From contig CCRI01000010.1 in the NCBI GenBank assembly GCA_000985875.1, positions 62,001 to 126,000 on the forward strand: a DNA stretch of 64,000 nt, given 5' to 3'. Positions 7,346-17,007 of the stretch are shown piece after piece. The translations under genes and the position numbers were made by a program. Numbering within the stretch: the stretch's first letter is position 1; each line of letters opens with the position of its first letter. The DNA is from Neorhizobium galegae bv. officinalis (GTDB taxonomy: Bacteria > Pseudomonadota > Alphaproteobacteria > Rhizobiales > Rhizobiaceae). The notes beneath the pieces were generated by a model. It was not told where the DNA came from. It saw only the letters and a list, made by a program, of their open reading frames with translations, and did no database searches.

Positions 7346-8080
7346 TTGGAAGAGACCTCGAGAACGACCCACACGATGCGCGCGCTGATGGAGCTTCGCA
7401 AGAAGATCCTGAGCGGCGACTACCCCGGCGGCACCCGGCTTTTCGAAGTGTCGCTGGCCGAGACGCTGCAGATTTCCCGGACGCCGGTGCGCGAGGTGAT
7501 GTCGCGTCTTGCGGAAGAGGGGCTGCTCGACCGGTTGGCGAACGGCGGTTTCGTGGTCCGAAGCTTCACCTATGCGGATGCCGTCGACGCGATCGAGCTG
7601 CGCGGCGTGCTGGAGGGGACGGCGGCGCGGCTTGCCGCCGAACGCGGTGTCTCCCAGGCGGGATTGGACCAGCTTCGGGAGATCCAGGCGCGGCTTGACG
7701 ATTGTTTCGGTGAGGCTGCGGACGACGTGGACCTGGAAGCCTATTCGGAGGCGAACGCAAGGTTTCATGTGGTGCTGGTCGAGCTTTCCGGCAGCACGGT
7801 GATCCAACGGGAGGTCGAGCGCGCGACACGGCTGCCGTTCGCGTCGCCATCGGCTTTCCTGTCGGGCCGGGCCCACGTGGCGGCCTTCCGCCAGTCTCTG
7901 CATATCGCGCAGGAGCAACATCGCACATTGGTATCGGCGATTGCCGGCCGTGAAGGTGCAAGAGCCGAATTCATCGCCCGCGAACATGCCCGCATCGCCC
8001 GCAAGAACCTCGAATACGCCGTGTTCGAGGATCCGGAACTGATGCTGACCGTTCCCGGTCTGGTGCTCCTCAACGCCTGA
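7346..8080 (+). CDS. GntR-family regulator, FadR/FCD subfamily
   Basis: A one-component regulator of about 244 residues. The N-terminal winged helix (about residues 10-75 from this start) includes MRALMELRKKILSGDYPGGTRL and ISRTPVREVMSRLAEEGLLDRL, the classic GntR recognition helix. The C-terminal all-helical FCD domain has the acidic and histidine residues that bind metal or carboxylate ligands (ANARFHVVLVELS, QEQHRTLVSAI, REHARIARK). I chose TTG 7346 because AAAGGTG lies five bases upstream; other possible starts are TTG 7292 and ATG 7376. It sits between the galBCD operon and ligM, and GTATAC palindromes flank it on both sides, so it probably represses itself and ligM and is released by an aromatic acid or pathway intermediate. 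Confidence 0.88.
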   Translation: MEETSRTTHTMRALMELRKKILSGDYPGGTRLFEVSLAETLQISRTPVREVMSRLAEEGLLDRLANGGFVVRSFTYADAVDAIELRGVLEGTAARLAAERGVSQAGLDQLREIQARLDDCFGEAADDVDLEAYSEANARFHVVLVELSGSTVIQREVERATRLPFASPSAFLSGRAHVAAFRQSLHIAQEQHRTLVSAIAGREGARAEFIAREHARIARKNLEYAVFEDPELMLTVPGLVLLNA

Positions 8081-8170
8081 GACCCAACGCCTGGTGAGGG
8101 TTTTGATGGTCGGAAGCCTTCGGTTTACTATCCGGAGGCGATCGTCAGCCTGCCGAATATTTCCCCTTGA

Positions 8171-9652
<1,482 letters not shown>

Positions 9653-9658
9653 TCGAAG

Positions 9659-9716
9659 GGCGTGCGAGAACGGGTTGTTCTCGCACGCCGCTCCGTCCGT
9701 CTGACCGGACGTTTTT
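9659..9716 (+). terminator. Tandem hairpins with T-run between ligM and metF
   Basis: The first hairpin is a perfect 13-bp stem (9659-9671 with 9677-9689, loop GGGTT). The second is a 6-bp stem (9694-9699 with 9706-9711) followed by TTTTT at 9712-9716. They begin 7 bases after the ligM stop and would attenuate, or end, transcription before metF. Confidence 0.65.
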
Positions 9717-9744
9717 CATTGGCTAAACGGGGGGAGGATCAACA

Positions 9745-10668
9745 ATGGCACTTTTGAATCTATTCAGGGGCAAGCAGGAAGAGAAGTCCGCCGAGCCGGC
9801 AAGCTTCAGGGACCTTATCGACGGCTATTCCATCGAAGTCATGCCGCGCACGGCGGCCAAGATCGAAGATTTCAAGGCACTGCTGCCGAAGGGCACGCGG
9901 GTCTATATCGCCCATATCGACGGGACGCCGATCGAGGACATGGTGCAGACCGCAAGGCGTCTGCACGAAGACGGCTTCCCCGTCATGCCGCATTTTCCCT
10001 CCCGCATCATCGCAAGCCGCGCGATCCTGGAAGACTGGATCAAGCGCTACAGGAACGAGGCGGGCGTGGAACAGGCGCTGCTGCTCGGCGGCGGGGTATC
10101 GACGCCGGCAGGGGATTTCGACAGTTCCATCCAGCTGATCGAGACCGGCCTGTTCGACCGCTACGGCTTCAAGCGGCTGCATGTCGCAGGCCACCCGGAA
10201 GGCAACAAGGACATCGACAAGGATGGCGGTTACAGGATCGTCGACGAGGCGTTGAAGTTCAAGCAGGCCTATTCCGAGCGCACCGATGCGGAGATGGCGA
10301 TCGCCACGCAGTTCGCATTCGATGCCAAGCCGGTGATCGCCTGGGCGGAGCGCATCGCTGCCGCCGGCGTCAAGCTGCCGATCCATCTCGGGATTGCCGG
10401 GCCGACCAAGCTGCAGACGCTGATCAAGTTCGCGATCGCCTGCGGTGTCGGCCCGTCGCTCGGCGTGCTGCAGAAGCGCGCGATGGACCTCAGCAAGCTC
10501 CTGGTTCCCTACGAGCCGACGGAAGTGCTGACCGAGATCGCCGACTACAAGGCTTCCCATCCGGAAAGCCTCATCCAGCAGATCCATGTCTTCCCGCTCG
10601 GCGGCATTCGCGCCAGTGCGGAATGGATGAACGAACAGCTGACCGGCGAGCGCAACGTCGCGCCGTAA
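9745..10668 (+). CDS. Methylenetetrahydrofolate reductase-like protein (MetF family)
   Basis: A 307-residue TIM-barrel protein of the MetF family. MetF interconverts 5-methyl- and 5,10-methylene-tetrahydrofolate with a flavin. Recognisable parts are SIEVMPRTAAKIEDF near residue 30, HFPSRIIASRAILEDWI (about 80-96), QALLLGGGVSTPAGDFDS, KRLHVAGHPEGNKDID and IATQFAFDAKPVIAWAERI, where MetF proteins bind folate and FAD. The start follows GGGGGGAGGATCAACA. Sphingobium also places metF with ligM, because the methyl-THF made by O-demethylation must be reoxidised to regenerate free tetrahydrofolate. This copy is therefore likely dedicated to aromatic demethylation rather than to methionine synthesis. 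A further formyl-THF ligase (LigH) is not seen in the window. Confidence 0.88.
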   Translation: MALLNLFRGKQEEKSAEPASFRDLIDGYSIEVMPRTAAKIEDFKALLPKGTRVYIAHIDGTPIEDMVQTARRLHEDGFPVMPHFPSRIIASRAILEDWIKRYRNEAGVEQALLLGGGVSTPAGDFDSSIQLIETGLFDRYGFKRLHVAGHPEGNKDIDKDGGYRIVDEALKFKQAYSERTDAEMAIATQFAFDAKPVIAWAERIAAAGVKLPIHLGIAGPTKLQTLIKFAIACGVGPSLGVLQKRAMDLSKLLVPYEPTEVLTEIADYKASHPESLIQQIHVFPLGGIRASAEWMNEQLTGERNVAP

Positions 10669-10674
10669 ATCAAC

Positions 10675-10709
10675 CGAAACGGGGCAAGTGCCGGACTTGC
10701 GCCGTTTCG
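10675..10709 (+). terminator. Imperfect hairpin after metF
   Basis: A 15-bp stem with one mismatch (10675-10689 with 10695-10709, loop GCCGG) 6 bases after the metF stop. No T-run follows, so it may be an mRNA-stabilising hairpin rather than a full terminator. Confidence 0.45.
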
Positions 10710-10749
10710 ACCCGCTGCCGGGAGGAGAAAGGCAGGGGAGGACAGGCAC

Positions 10750-12000
10750 GTGGACTATCCCAATCTGCGCCATATCCGTCTTTTCTGCGCCTGCCTGCGC
10801 ACCGGCTCGCTGACGCGGGCGGCCGATATCGTCGGCGTCACCCAGCCGGCGGCCTCGCAGGCGATTTCCCGCCTCGAAGACCGCTTTGGAACTCGGCTTC
10901 TCGAGCGCGGGCCGGGCCACGCGATGGCGACCCCGGCAGGCCGGGTCGTCCAGACCCGATCGCTCAGGGCGCTCGATCTTATCAGGACCGGTTGCCAGAG
11001 GCTCCAGGCGGATTCGGGTTCTCGCGGCTCCTCTGCCGATGCGCGGCTGACGATCTCCCACCTGCGCGCCCTGCAGGCCTTTGCCCAGACCGGAGGGTTT
11101 CCAGGGGCCGCGCGTATCCTCGACCAATCGGGTGCCGCGGTTCAGCGCACGGCGCGCAATGCCGAGGCAATCCTCGGGACAAGCCTTTTCGAGGCCGATG
11201 GCCGCGCGACGCGGTTCACCAGTGCCGGCCGCGCCGTCGCCCGCTGGGCCGGCCTTTCTCTGAAAGAGCTCGGCAATGCCACCGAGGAAGTGCAGGAGTT
11301 GCGCGGCAAGTTCGACGGCCTGGTATCGATCGGCGCGCTGCCGATGGCGCGCACAACCATCGTGCCGGATGCGATCGCCTCGCTGGCCCTCACCCATCCC
11401 CTGGCGCGGTTCGAAATCCTCGAAGGCAGCTATGAGCAGCTCCTCAGCGATCTGGAAATGGGGCATATCGATTTCCTGATCGGCGCGCTGCGCAGCCGGC
11501 TCACGCCGTCGCTTGTCCAGGAGCCGCTTTTCGATTTCCGGCTCGCGGTCGTTGCCGGCGCGGGTCACCCGCTTTCGGGCAAGGCCGACGTCTCGCTTGC
11601 CGAACTCGCCGCCTACCCCTGGGTCGTGGCCCGCAAGGGCACCCCCAACCGCAACACGTTCGATGCCCTGGCGGCGAGGTTCCCCGATGGACCGCAGATG
11701 CAGGGAACCGTCGAGACCGGTTCGCTGACGGCGTTGCGCGGTATCCTGATGCAGACGGATCGGCTGGCGCTGCTTTCCCGGCACCAGATCCGGCACGAGC
11801 TGAAGGCGGGGTTCCTGACGCTTCTGAATTATGACGTATCGGGAAAACCGCTGTCGATCGGCATCACCACCCGCCGCAACTGGCAGCCGACGGCTCTCCA
11901 GGCGGAATATCTGGCGGCGATCCGGCGCGTGGTCGCGACCGAGGAGACAGTCAGCGCTCCCGGCGGCACCCGCCTGCCTCCGCTGAAGGCGGCCGAGTAG
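10750..12000 (+). CDS. LysR-type regulator with two N-terminal HTH domains
   Basis: A 416-residue LysR-family protein, about 110 residues longer than usual. The extra length is a second winged-helix domain. The first (residues 5-64) reads NLRHIRLFCACLRTGSLTRA then AADIVGVTQPAASQAISRLE. The second (about 104-163) reads HLRALQAFAQTGGFPGAARI then QSGAAVQRTARNAEAILG and FTSAGRAVARWA. The substrate-binding part (about 185-395) begins GLVSIGALPMARTTIVPDAI and contains ARFEILEGSYEQLLSDLEMGHIDFLIGALR. The GTG at 10750 follows GGGAGGAGAAAGG and GGGGAGGAC. It sits downstream of ligM-metF on the same strand and probably controls part of the island with an aromatic co-inducer. Its targets are unknown. 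Confidence 0.88.
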   Translation: MDYPNLRHIRLFCACLRTGSLTRAADIVGVTQPAASQAISRLEDRFGTRLLERGPGHAMATPAGRVVQTRSLRALDLIRTGCQRLQADSGSRGSSADARLTISHLRALQAFAQTGGFPGAARILDQSGAAVQRTARNAEAILGTSLFEADGRATRFTSAGRAVARWAGLSLKELGNATEEVQELRGKFDGLVSIGALPMARTTIVPDAIASLALTHPLARFEILEGSYEQLLSDLEMGHIDFLIGALRSRLTPSLVQEPLFDFRLAVVAGAGHPLSGKADVSLAELAAYPWVVARKGTPNRNTFDALAARFPDGPQMQGTVETGSLTALRGILMQTDRLALLSRHQIRHELKAGFLTLLNYDVSGKPLSIGITTRRNWQPTALQAEYLAAIRRVVATEETVSAPGGTRLPPLKAAE

Positions 12001-12095
12001 CACCACTTGCCATTGCAGTTTTCGCAGTTATCGTTATTGCCGCGTATGTCCGGCCGGTCTGATGTCGCGCGCCGTCAGGAAAGAGCGGGAGCATC

Positions 12096-12875
12096 TTGAG
12101 AAAAAAGGCCGTCAACAGTCTCGAACGCCTGCAAGCCGTCCTTGAGGTTTTCACCGAGGATCGTCTGGAATGGACCCCCGAAGAGCTGATGGAAGAGCTG
12201 GGCTATAGCCGGCCGACGCTTTATCGCTATCTCAAGATCCTGAAGGACAGTGGGTTCCTCACCTCCATGCCGAATACCGGCTTCACCCTGGGGCCGCGGG
12301 TGGTGGAGATGGATTATCTCCTGCGGAAATCCGACAATCTCATCCTCTCCGGCGCCCCCTACCTCCAGAAACTCACCGGGCGATACGAATGCACGGCGCT
12401 TCTGGTGCGCTGGTACGGCGAAAAGATCCTCTGCGTCGATTCGGTCAGTTCCAGCCGGGAGGCGATCAGCAGCTATCCGCGCGGGCGGCCGATGCCGCTC
12501 AGCCGGGGCGCGATCGGCCGCTCCATCGTCGCCTTCCTGCCGCGCCGCAATCTGGTGCCATTGATCAATCGCACGCTCGACGACTGGCAGGCGGCAGGCG
12601 CCGGCGATACCGTGGAAGCCGTCCTCGACGGGCTGAAGTCGGTGCGCAAGAAGGGTTATGCCGTGGCCCACGGCGAGGTGACGCCCGGCGTCGTCGGTTT
12701 CGCGGCGCCGATCTTCGATGTGGGCCAGAGCCCCATAGCCAGCTTTTCCGTAACGATCGCTCAGGAACACGCCCGCGGCTCCGCCGTGGAGGATATCGGC
12801 CGGGAAGTGCTGATCGCAGCCGGTGAGATCACCGCCGCATTGGCCTCGCATCGACACAGGATTTCTGGTCGATAA
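12096..12875 (+). CDS. IclR-family transcriptional regulator
   Basis: A 259-residue IclR-type regulator. The winged helix at the N-terminus (about 5-65) reads NSLERLQAVLEVFTEDRLEW then ELGYSRPTLYRYLKILKDSG; the effector domain (about 80-255) contains ALLVRWYGEKILCVDSVSS, GRPMPLSRGAIGRSIVAFLP, RKKGYAVAHGEVTPGVVGFAAPIF and ASFSVTIAQEH, all typical of IclR ligand pockets. The frame opens with TTG 12096, preceded by GCGGGAGC; no ATG is available near the domain start. It is followed in the same direction by an amidohydrolase gene 173 bases away, the most likely target, possibly with the O-demethylation genes. IclR proteins such as PcaR, PobR and CatR commonly respond to aromatic catabolites, which fits the setting. 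Confidence 0.88.
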   Translation: MRKKAVNSLERLQAVLEVFTEDRLEWTPEELMEELGYSRPTLYRYLKILKDSGFLTSMPNTGFTLGPRVVEMDYLLRKSDNLILSGAPYLQKLTGRYECTALLVRWYGEKILCVDSVSSSREAISSYPRGRPMPLSRGAIGRSIVAFLPRRNLVPLINRTLDDWQAAGAGDTVEAVLDGLKSVRKKGYAVAHGEVTPGVVGFAAPIFDVGQSPIASFSVTIAQEHARGSAVEDIGREVLIAAGEITAALASHRHRISGR

Positions 12876-12897
12876 TCTCATAATACAAGAAAATGTG

Positions 12898-12926
12898 TTG
12901 ACTTTCGGCGACTGCCTTCGCATTTT
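12898..12926 (+). promoter_or_regulatory. Possible promoter of the amidohydrolase gene
   Basis: TTGACT at 12898-12903, a 17-base spacer and CATTTT at 12921-12926. The -35 is good and the -10 weak. It lies in the only sizeable gap before the amidohydrolase. Confidence 0.3.
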
Positions 12927-13048
12927 GCCGCAACGGAGCATGGCCGAGATCCCGGCATCGCTCGGCTCGCGGATTTTTAAACGCCTCGGGGCACTGGACT
13001 TCCCTCAAGTTCGCGGTGCCGTCGCAGGACAGACAGGAGGAGCATTCC

Positions 13049-14062
13049 ATGAAGAAGATCGACGCTTTCAACCACATCTGGCCGAAGCCCTTTTTCGACA
13101 AGCTGATCGGCTACATCGGCACGATGACCGACGTCACCATGCGATCGGGCGCGGTACCGATGATGACGGACCTCGACCGCCGTTTCCAGGTGATGGACAT
13201 GTTCGGCGACGACTATCAGCAGGTCCTGTCGCTTGCTTCTCCGCCGCTCGAAAAGCTGGCCGGGCCGGAGCGCGCCTACGACCTCGGTCGGATCGGCAAC
13301 GATTCCCAGAAGGAACTCTGCGACAAGTATCCGGAGCGTTTTCCGGCCTTCATCGCCACCGTTCCGATGGAAAACCAGGAATGGATGATGGCGGAAACCA
13401 AGCGCGTGGTCGAGGATCTCGGCGCATGCGCGGTCCAGATCTTCACCAACTACAGCGGCAAGCCGCTCGACCTGCCGCAGTTCGAACCCTTCTTCGAATA
13501 TATGGCGAAGTCCGGCAAGCCTGTCTTCCTGCATCCGTCGCGTGGCGCCAACTTCCCGGATTACCTGACCGAAGACCGTTCGGAATACGAAATCTTCTGG
13601 ACCTTCGGCTGGCCGTATGAAACTTCGGCCGCGATGGCCCGCCTCGTGTTCTCGCGCATCTTCGACAAGTACAAGGGTCTCAAGGTCGTCACCCATCACG
13701 CCGGCGGCATGGTGCCCTTCTTCGAAGGCCGCGTCGGTGCCGGCTGGGACCAGATGGGCAAGCGCACGACCGACCGCGACCTTTCCACGGTGCTGAAGGC
13801 GCTGGAGCGTCCGCATCTCGAATATTTCAAGGAATTTTATGCCGATACGGCGAGCTTCGGTTCGACCAAGGCAATCGAGCACGCCATCGAATTCTTCGGC
13901 GAAGACCGCGTGCTTTTTGCGTCCGACGCTCCGTTCGATCCGGAAGGTGGCCCGATGTACATCCGCGAGACCATCAAGGTTCTCGACAACATGAACATCT
14001 CCGACGCCACCCGCCAGAAGATCTACGAGGGCAACGCCAAGAAGCTTCTCGGCCTGAAATAG
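13049..14062 (+). CDS. Amidohydrolase-2 family protein (decarboxylase/hydratase type)
   Basis: A 337-residue TIM-barrel metalloenzyme of the amidohydrolase_2 family, which includes ACMS decarboxylase, gamma-resorcylate decarboxylase, 5-carboxyvanillate decarboxylase LigW and 4-oxalomesaconate hydratase LigJ. Metal-site residues visible are the histidine of VFLHPSRGANFPD, HH in KVVTHHAGGMVPFFEGR and the aspartate of LFASDAPFDPEGG. The N-terminal HxH motif is DAFNHIWP instead: residue 7, where the first histidine is expected, is phenylalanine and only H9 remains. The start is ATG 13049 with ACAGGAGGAGC upstream. The neighbours suggest it acts on an aromatic acid or a ring-cleavage product. A LigJ-like hydratase would duplicate GalB, so a decarboxylase or ester-hydrolase role is as likely. 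Confidence 0.78.
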   Translation: MKKIDAFNHIWPKPFFDKLIGYIGTMTDVTMRSGAVPMMTDLDRRFQVMDMFGDDYQQVLSLASPPLEKLAGPERAYDLGRIGNDSQKELCDKYPERFPAFIATVPMENQEWMMAETKRVVEDLGACAVQIFTNYSGKPLDLPQFEPFFEYMAKSGKPVFLHPSRGANFPDYLTEDRSEYEIFWTFGWPYETSAAMARLVFSRIFDKYKGLKVVTHHAGGMVPFFEGRVGAGWDQMGKRTTDRDLSTVLKALERPHLEYFKEFYADTASFGSTKAIEHAIEFFGEDRVLFASDAPFDPEGGPMYIRETIKVLDNMNISDATRQKIYEGNAKKLLGLK

Positions 14063-14086
14063 GCGGATCCGGTTTCCGGGATTATC

Positions 14087-14116
14087 GAACGCGCGGGCGG
14101 CAACGCCCGCGCGTTC
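14087..14116. terminator. Convergent terminator after the amidohydrolase gene
   Basis: A perfect 13-bp stem (14087-14099 with 14104-14116) closed by a GCAA tetraloop, followed by TTCATTT. It lies between the convergent amidohydrolase and metallo-beta-lactamase-fold genes and may serve both. Confidence 0.85.
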
Positions 14117-14117
14117 T

Positions 14118-14921
14118 TCATTTGGCGAGCCGGTCGATATAACGCCTGGCGGAGCGGGCGACGATCGCCTGTCCGTCCTGGCGGACATTCTGGTGCGAGA
14201 AGGCGCCGTAAATCCGCTCGAAAGGCCAAAGTGCCAGCCGCTCCGCGACATCGGCAACTTCCGCGGCGCTGAGCGGCAGCATGTTGGGGTAGCTCCACAT
14301 GAAGGAGACGTGGTCGGTGCCCGGCGTGACCTGAACGATATCTCCGGCCAGCAGCACGCCCTTGTCGTCTTCACCCGTCCAATGCAGGACGGTGCCGCCG
14401 GCAAAGTGTCCGCCGCCATGGACCAGGGTGACGGACGAGGAAAGCACCAGGGCATCCTCGTCCCACAGCCGGACGTGATCCGAGGGACGGCAGATCCACT
14501 CCTTGTCCGCGGCATGCAGATAGATCGGCGCGTCGAAGGCGGCGGCCCAGTCCTGCATGGTCGTGTAATAGTGCGGATGGGAGATCGCGATGGCACTGAG
14601 GCCACCCAATGACTGGACGATCGCCTTGGTCGCGTCGTCGAGGAGCGCGATGCAATCCCAAAGGATGTTTCCCGCCGGCGTGCGAACCAGCAGGGCCCTC
14701 TGGTTGATGGCGAAGGCGGGGACGGTCTGGATCGCAAACAGTGCCGGTTCGAGCTGCACCCAAGAATTTCGGTGCGTCCGTGCAAGCTTTTCCGTCGTCG
14801 TCCAGGCCTGGCCGGAAGGCGGTATATACTGGCGCTCGTCTGTGCAGATCGGGCACGCTTCCGGCGCGTCCTGAGCTTCCTCGAAAGAAGTGCCGCAGGC
14901 GCCGCAGAGATAAACCGACAT
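14118..14921 (-). CDS. Metallo-beta-lactamase-fold protein with N-terminal zinc ribbon
   Basis: A 267-residue soluble protein. The first 30 residues form a rubredoxin-like zinc ribbon with C6-x2-C9 and C23-x2-C26. A metallo-beta-lactamase-type domain follows (about 45-260): the metal loop reads AISHPHYYTTMQDW (H115, H117), a second histidine set is in HGGGHFAGGTVLHW, and an aspartate in GVLLAGDIVQV, with FSHQNVR near the end. The canonical HxHxDH motif lacks its DH part. It faces the amidohydrolase convergently. Function is unknown. Ester or thioester hydrolysis on the catabolic route, for example of the methyl ester that 3-O-methylgallate ring cleavage would give, is possible but only inferred from position. 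Confidence 0.78.
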   Translation of the reverse strand: MSVYLCGACGTSFEEAQDAPEACPICTDERQYIPPSGQAWTTTEKLARTHRNSWVQLEPALFAIQTVPAFAINQRALLVRTPAGNILWDCIALLDDATKAIVQSLGGLSAIAISHPHYYTTMQDWAAAFDAPIYLHAADKEWICRPSDHVRLWDEDALVLSSSVTLVHGGGHFAGGTVLHWTGEDDKGVLLAGDIVQVTPGTDHVSFMWSYPNMLPLSAAEVADVAERLALWPFERIYGAFSHQNVRQDGQAIVARSARRYIDRLAK

Positions 14922-15119
14922 CGAAACCTCCCTCGGGACTGTCCATGGGTCCCGTCATGATTTTGATAGGAAACGATATTCGTCAAGGAAAGGAAAGAAA
15001 GTCCTTGTGTCCCCCCAGGCTGGCCAGCCGGAAACGCTCATATTCTCGGGGAAGGATTCACCTTTTCCAAAGGCAGCTGCGATAGGGTCTGGCTCAGGTT
15101 ATTTCACCCAGAGGATCGG

Positions 15120-16199
15120 ATGACGGCCCCGAAGACGCCAAGGCTGCTGAACCTGGATATCCTGCGCCTCGTCTCGGCGCTGATGGTGCTGACCTTCCAT
15201 TACGGTTTCCGCATGCGGATTTCCGGCGAGGGTGGTGACATCGGCTTTCCGGAACTCGCACCCTTTGCCATGTGGTTCGATGCCGGCCTGCTGATCTTCT
15301 TTGGGATTTCCGGCTATGTCATCACCATGTCTGCGGAAGGCCGCACGGCCTATGATTTTGCCGCCGGACGCTTCGCGCGGCTCTGGCCGACCTTCATCGT
15401 CTGCGCGACGATCACCGCCGCCGTGCTCGCCGTCTGGCATGTGCCGACCCTCGATCCGCCGACGGTCAGGCAATGGCTGGCGCATGTGGTGATCATCTCG
15501 CGCGGCCTCGGCCAGCCCTTCCTCGACGGCGCCTACTGGACGATCGCCTACGAGATCATCTTCTACTTCTGGGTCTTCGTGCTGATCGCTGCCGGGCTTT
15601 TCGAGCGCGGCTGGCGTGTCGTCGTGCTGGCCTGGCTGGCGATTTCCGTCGTCACCGAGGCCTTCATCGGCAGCGGGGCGATCCAGAAACTGCTGATTAC
15701 CGAATATTCCGGCTATTTCGCCTTCGGCCTGGCGCTTTACAAGGTGAGACAGCATGCCTCCTTTCCGAGCCTCTTTGTACTCGCGGCCGCCGTCTGCTGG
15801 GCAATCGCCACACCCTTCCTGACCGAGCCGGATTTCATCGCAACATACGGGCTGAACCGCAGCGCCGTCGGGCTGGCGCTGATCGGGCCGCTGGCGCTTG
15901 CAGCGGTCGCGGTCTGCGCTATGGCCCCGTCGCTGCGCATTTCTCCGGCACTGGCGATCGGGCTCGGCGGCCTCACCTATCCGCTCTACCTGCTGCACCA
16001 GAATATCGGTTACGCCGTGTTTGCCCGTTTCGGCACGGATCAGAACCGCTGGATCGTTGCCATCGTGCTGGTTGCCGTCCTGCTTTTCGTCGCCTGGGTG
16101 ATCGCAAGGACTATCGAACCCGCGGCGCGGCGGGCAATCATCCGCGCCGCAGGTCATCTTCGCGACGGTCTCGTTCGCCTGAGACAGCGGACCGCCTGA
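15120..16199 (+). CDS. Acyltransferase 3 family membrane protein (OafA/YrhL type)
   Basis: A 359-residue inner-membrane O-acyltransferase with about ten predicted helices. It opens with the family motif LNLDILRLVSALMVLTFHYGFRMR, holding the histidine thought to take part in acyl transfer, and a downstream RFARLWPTFIVC corresponds to the conserved arginine motif. The end reads LTYPLYLLHQNIGYAVF, also standard. Such proteins acetylate or succinylate cell-surface sugars or secreted polysaccharides. GAGGATCGG precedes the ATG. It is divergent from the metallo-beta-lactamase-fold gene with about 200 bases between. Its acceptor is unknown and it does not look part of the catabolic pathway. Confidence 0.88.
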   Translation: MTAPKTPRLLNLDILRLVSALMVLTFHYGFRMRISGEGGDIGFPELAPFAMWFDAGLLIFFGISGYVITMSAEGRTAYDFAAGRFARLWPTFIVCATITAAVLAVWHVPTLDPPTVRQWLAHVVIISRGLGQPFLDGAYWTIAYEIIFYFWVFVLIAAGLFERGWRVVVLAWLAISVVTEAFIGSGAIQKLLITEYSGYFAFGLALYKVRQHASFPSLFVLAAAVCWAIATPFLTEPDFIATYGLNRSAVGLALIGPLALAAVAVCAMAPSLRISPALAIGLGGLTYPLYLLHQNIGYAVFARFGTDQNRWIVAIVLVAVLLFVAWVIARTIEPAARRAIIRAAGHLRDGLVRLRQRTA

Positions 16200-16259
16200 T
16201 CCCGGATTGACGGATTTATTTTACCCGGATAAATCTCCTCCTCAATACAGAGGAAGCAG

Positions 16260-16841
16260 ATGGCAGATTTTCATTGGACCGCTTTTCGAGGCGACAAGCG
16301 CATTGCGGGCGGATCGCCGGCCGAGGTCGTAACGGCGATCAGGGCCAGCGGCCATGAAGGCGTTCTGGTTTTCGACGATGCGACGGGAAAGCCGGTCGAT
16401 CTCGATCTCCGCGGCACACTCGAAGACTGCCTCGGCCGCCTTCCCACGGACAATGTGGAGCCTGTCGAGCCGGTGGAACGGCGGCCCGGACGGCCGAAGC
16501 TTGGCGTGGTGCCACGCGAGGTGACACTGCTGCCGCGGCATTGGGAATGGCTCGGCCAGCAGCCGGGCGGCGCCTCGGTGGTTCTGCGCAAGCTCGTCGA
16601 TGCGGCGCGCGCAGCCAGCAGTTCGCAAGATGACAGGCGCCGGGCTCGGGAGGCTGCCGACCGTTTCATGCGGGCGCTCGGCGGGGATCAGCCGGGATAT
16701 GAGGACGCGGCGCGGGCGCTTTATGCCGGGCAGGAGGATCGCTTCAAGGAGCTGACGGAGAGTTGGCCGACGGATGTCCGTGATCACGCCCGATATCTCG
16801 CCCGAGCCGCATTCGGGGCCGGCTCCGCCGAAGAAAAATAA
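16260..16841 (+). CDS. DUF2239 family protein
   Basis: A 193-residue soluble protein that I recognise as DUF2239. The centre carries the family motif RRPGRPKLGVVPREVTLLPRHW (split here across about residues 74-96), preceded by a short beta-rich N-terminal part (DFHWTAFRGDKRIAGG, VLVFDDATGKPVDLDLRG) and followed by helices (GGASVVLRKLVDAARAA, DRRRAREAADRFMRALGGDQ). The RPGRPK stretch resembles an AT-hook, so DNA or nucleic-acid contact is conceivable, but no function is established. The start has GAGGAAGCAG just upstream. It is 60 bases behind the acyltransferase, separate from the SDR gene. Confidence 0.8.
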   Translation: MADFHWTAFRGDKRIAGGSPAEVVTAIRASGHEGVLVFDDATGKPVDLDLRGTLEDCLGRLPTDNVEPVEPVERRPGRPKLGVVPREVTLLPRHWEWLGQQPGGASVVLRKLVDAARAASSSQDDRRRAREAADRFMRALGGDQPGYEDAARALYAGQEDRFKELTESWPTDVRDHARYLARAAFGAGSAEEK

Positions 16842-17007
16842 CGTCCGGTATTTCGGGTCGCCCCGAGGAACGTGGCCGAACATCAGGCGGTTCGGAGCAG
16901 TCCGGTACTTTTTGAACAGGTTCTGTCCGCGATTGAACATGGACCGGATGAAAACCGCACCCTAAGTTGTTTCGAGTCGCCGGGGAGGGTGGCTCGGAGG
17001 AGCAATT

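Noticed and set aside
9760..12006. A 748-codon minus-strand frame across metF and the LysR gene
   Set aside because: It spans two well-supported plus-strand genes and their gap, and has no domain signature.
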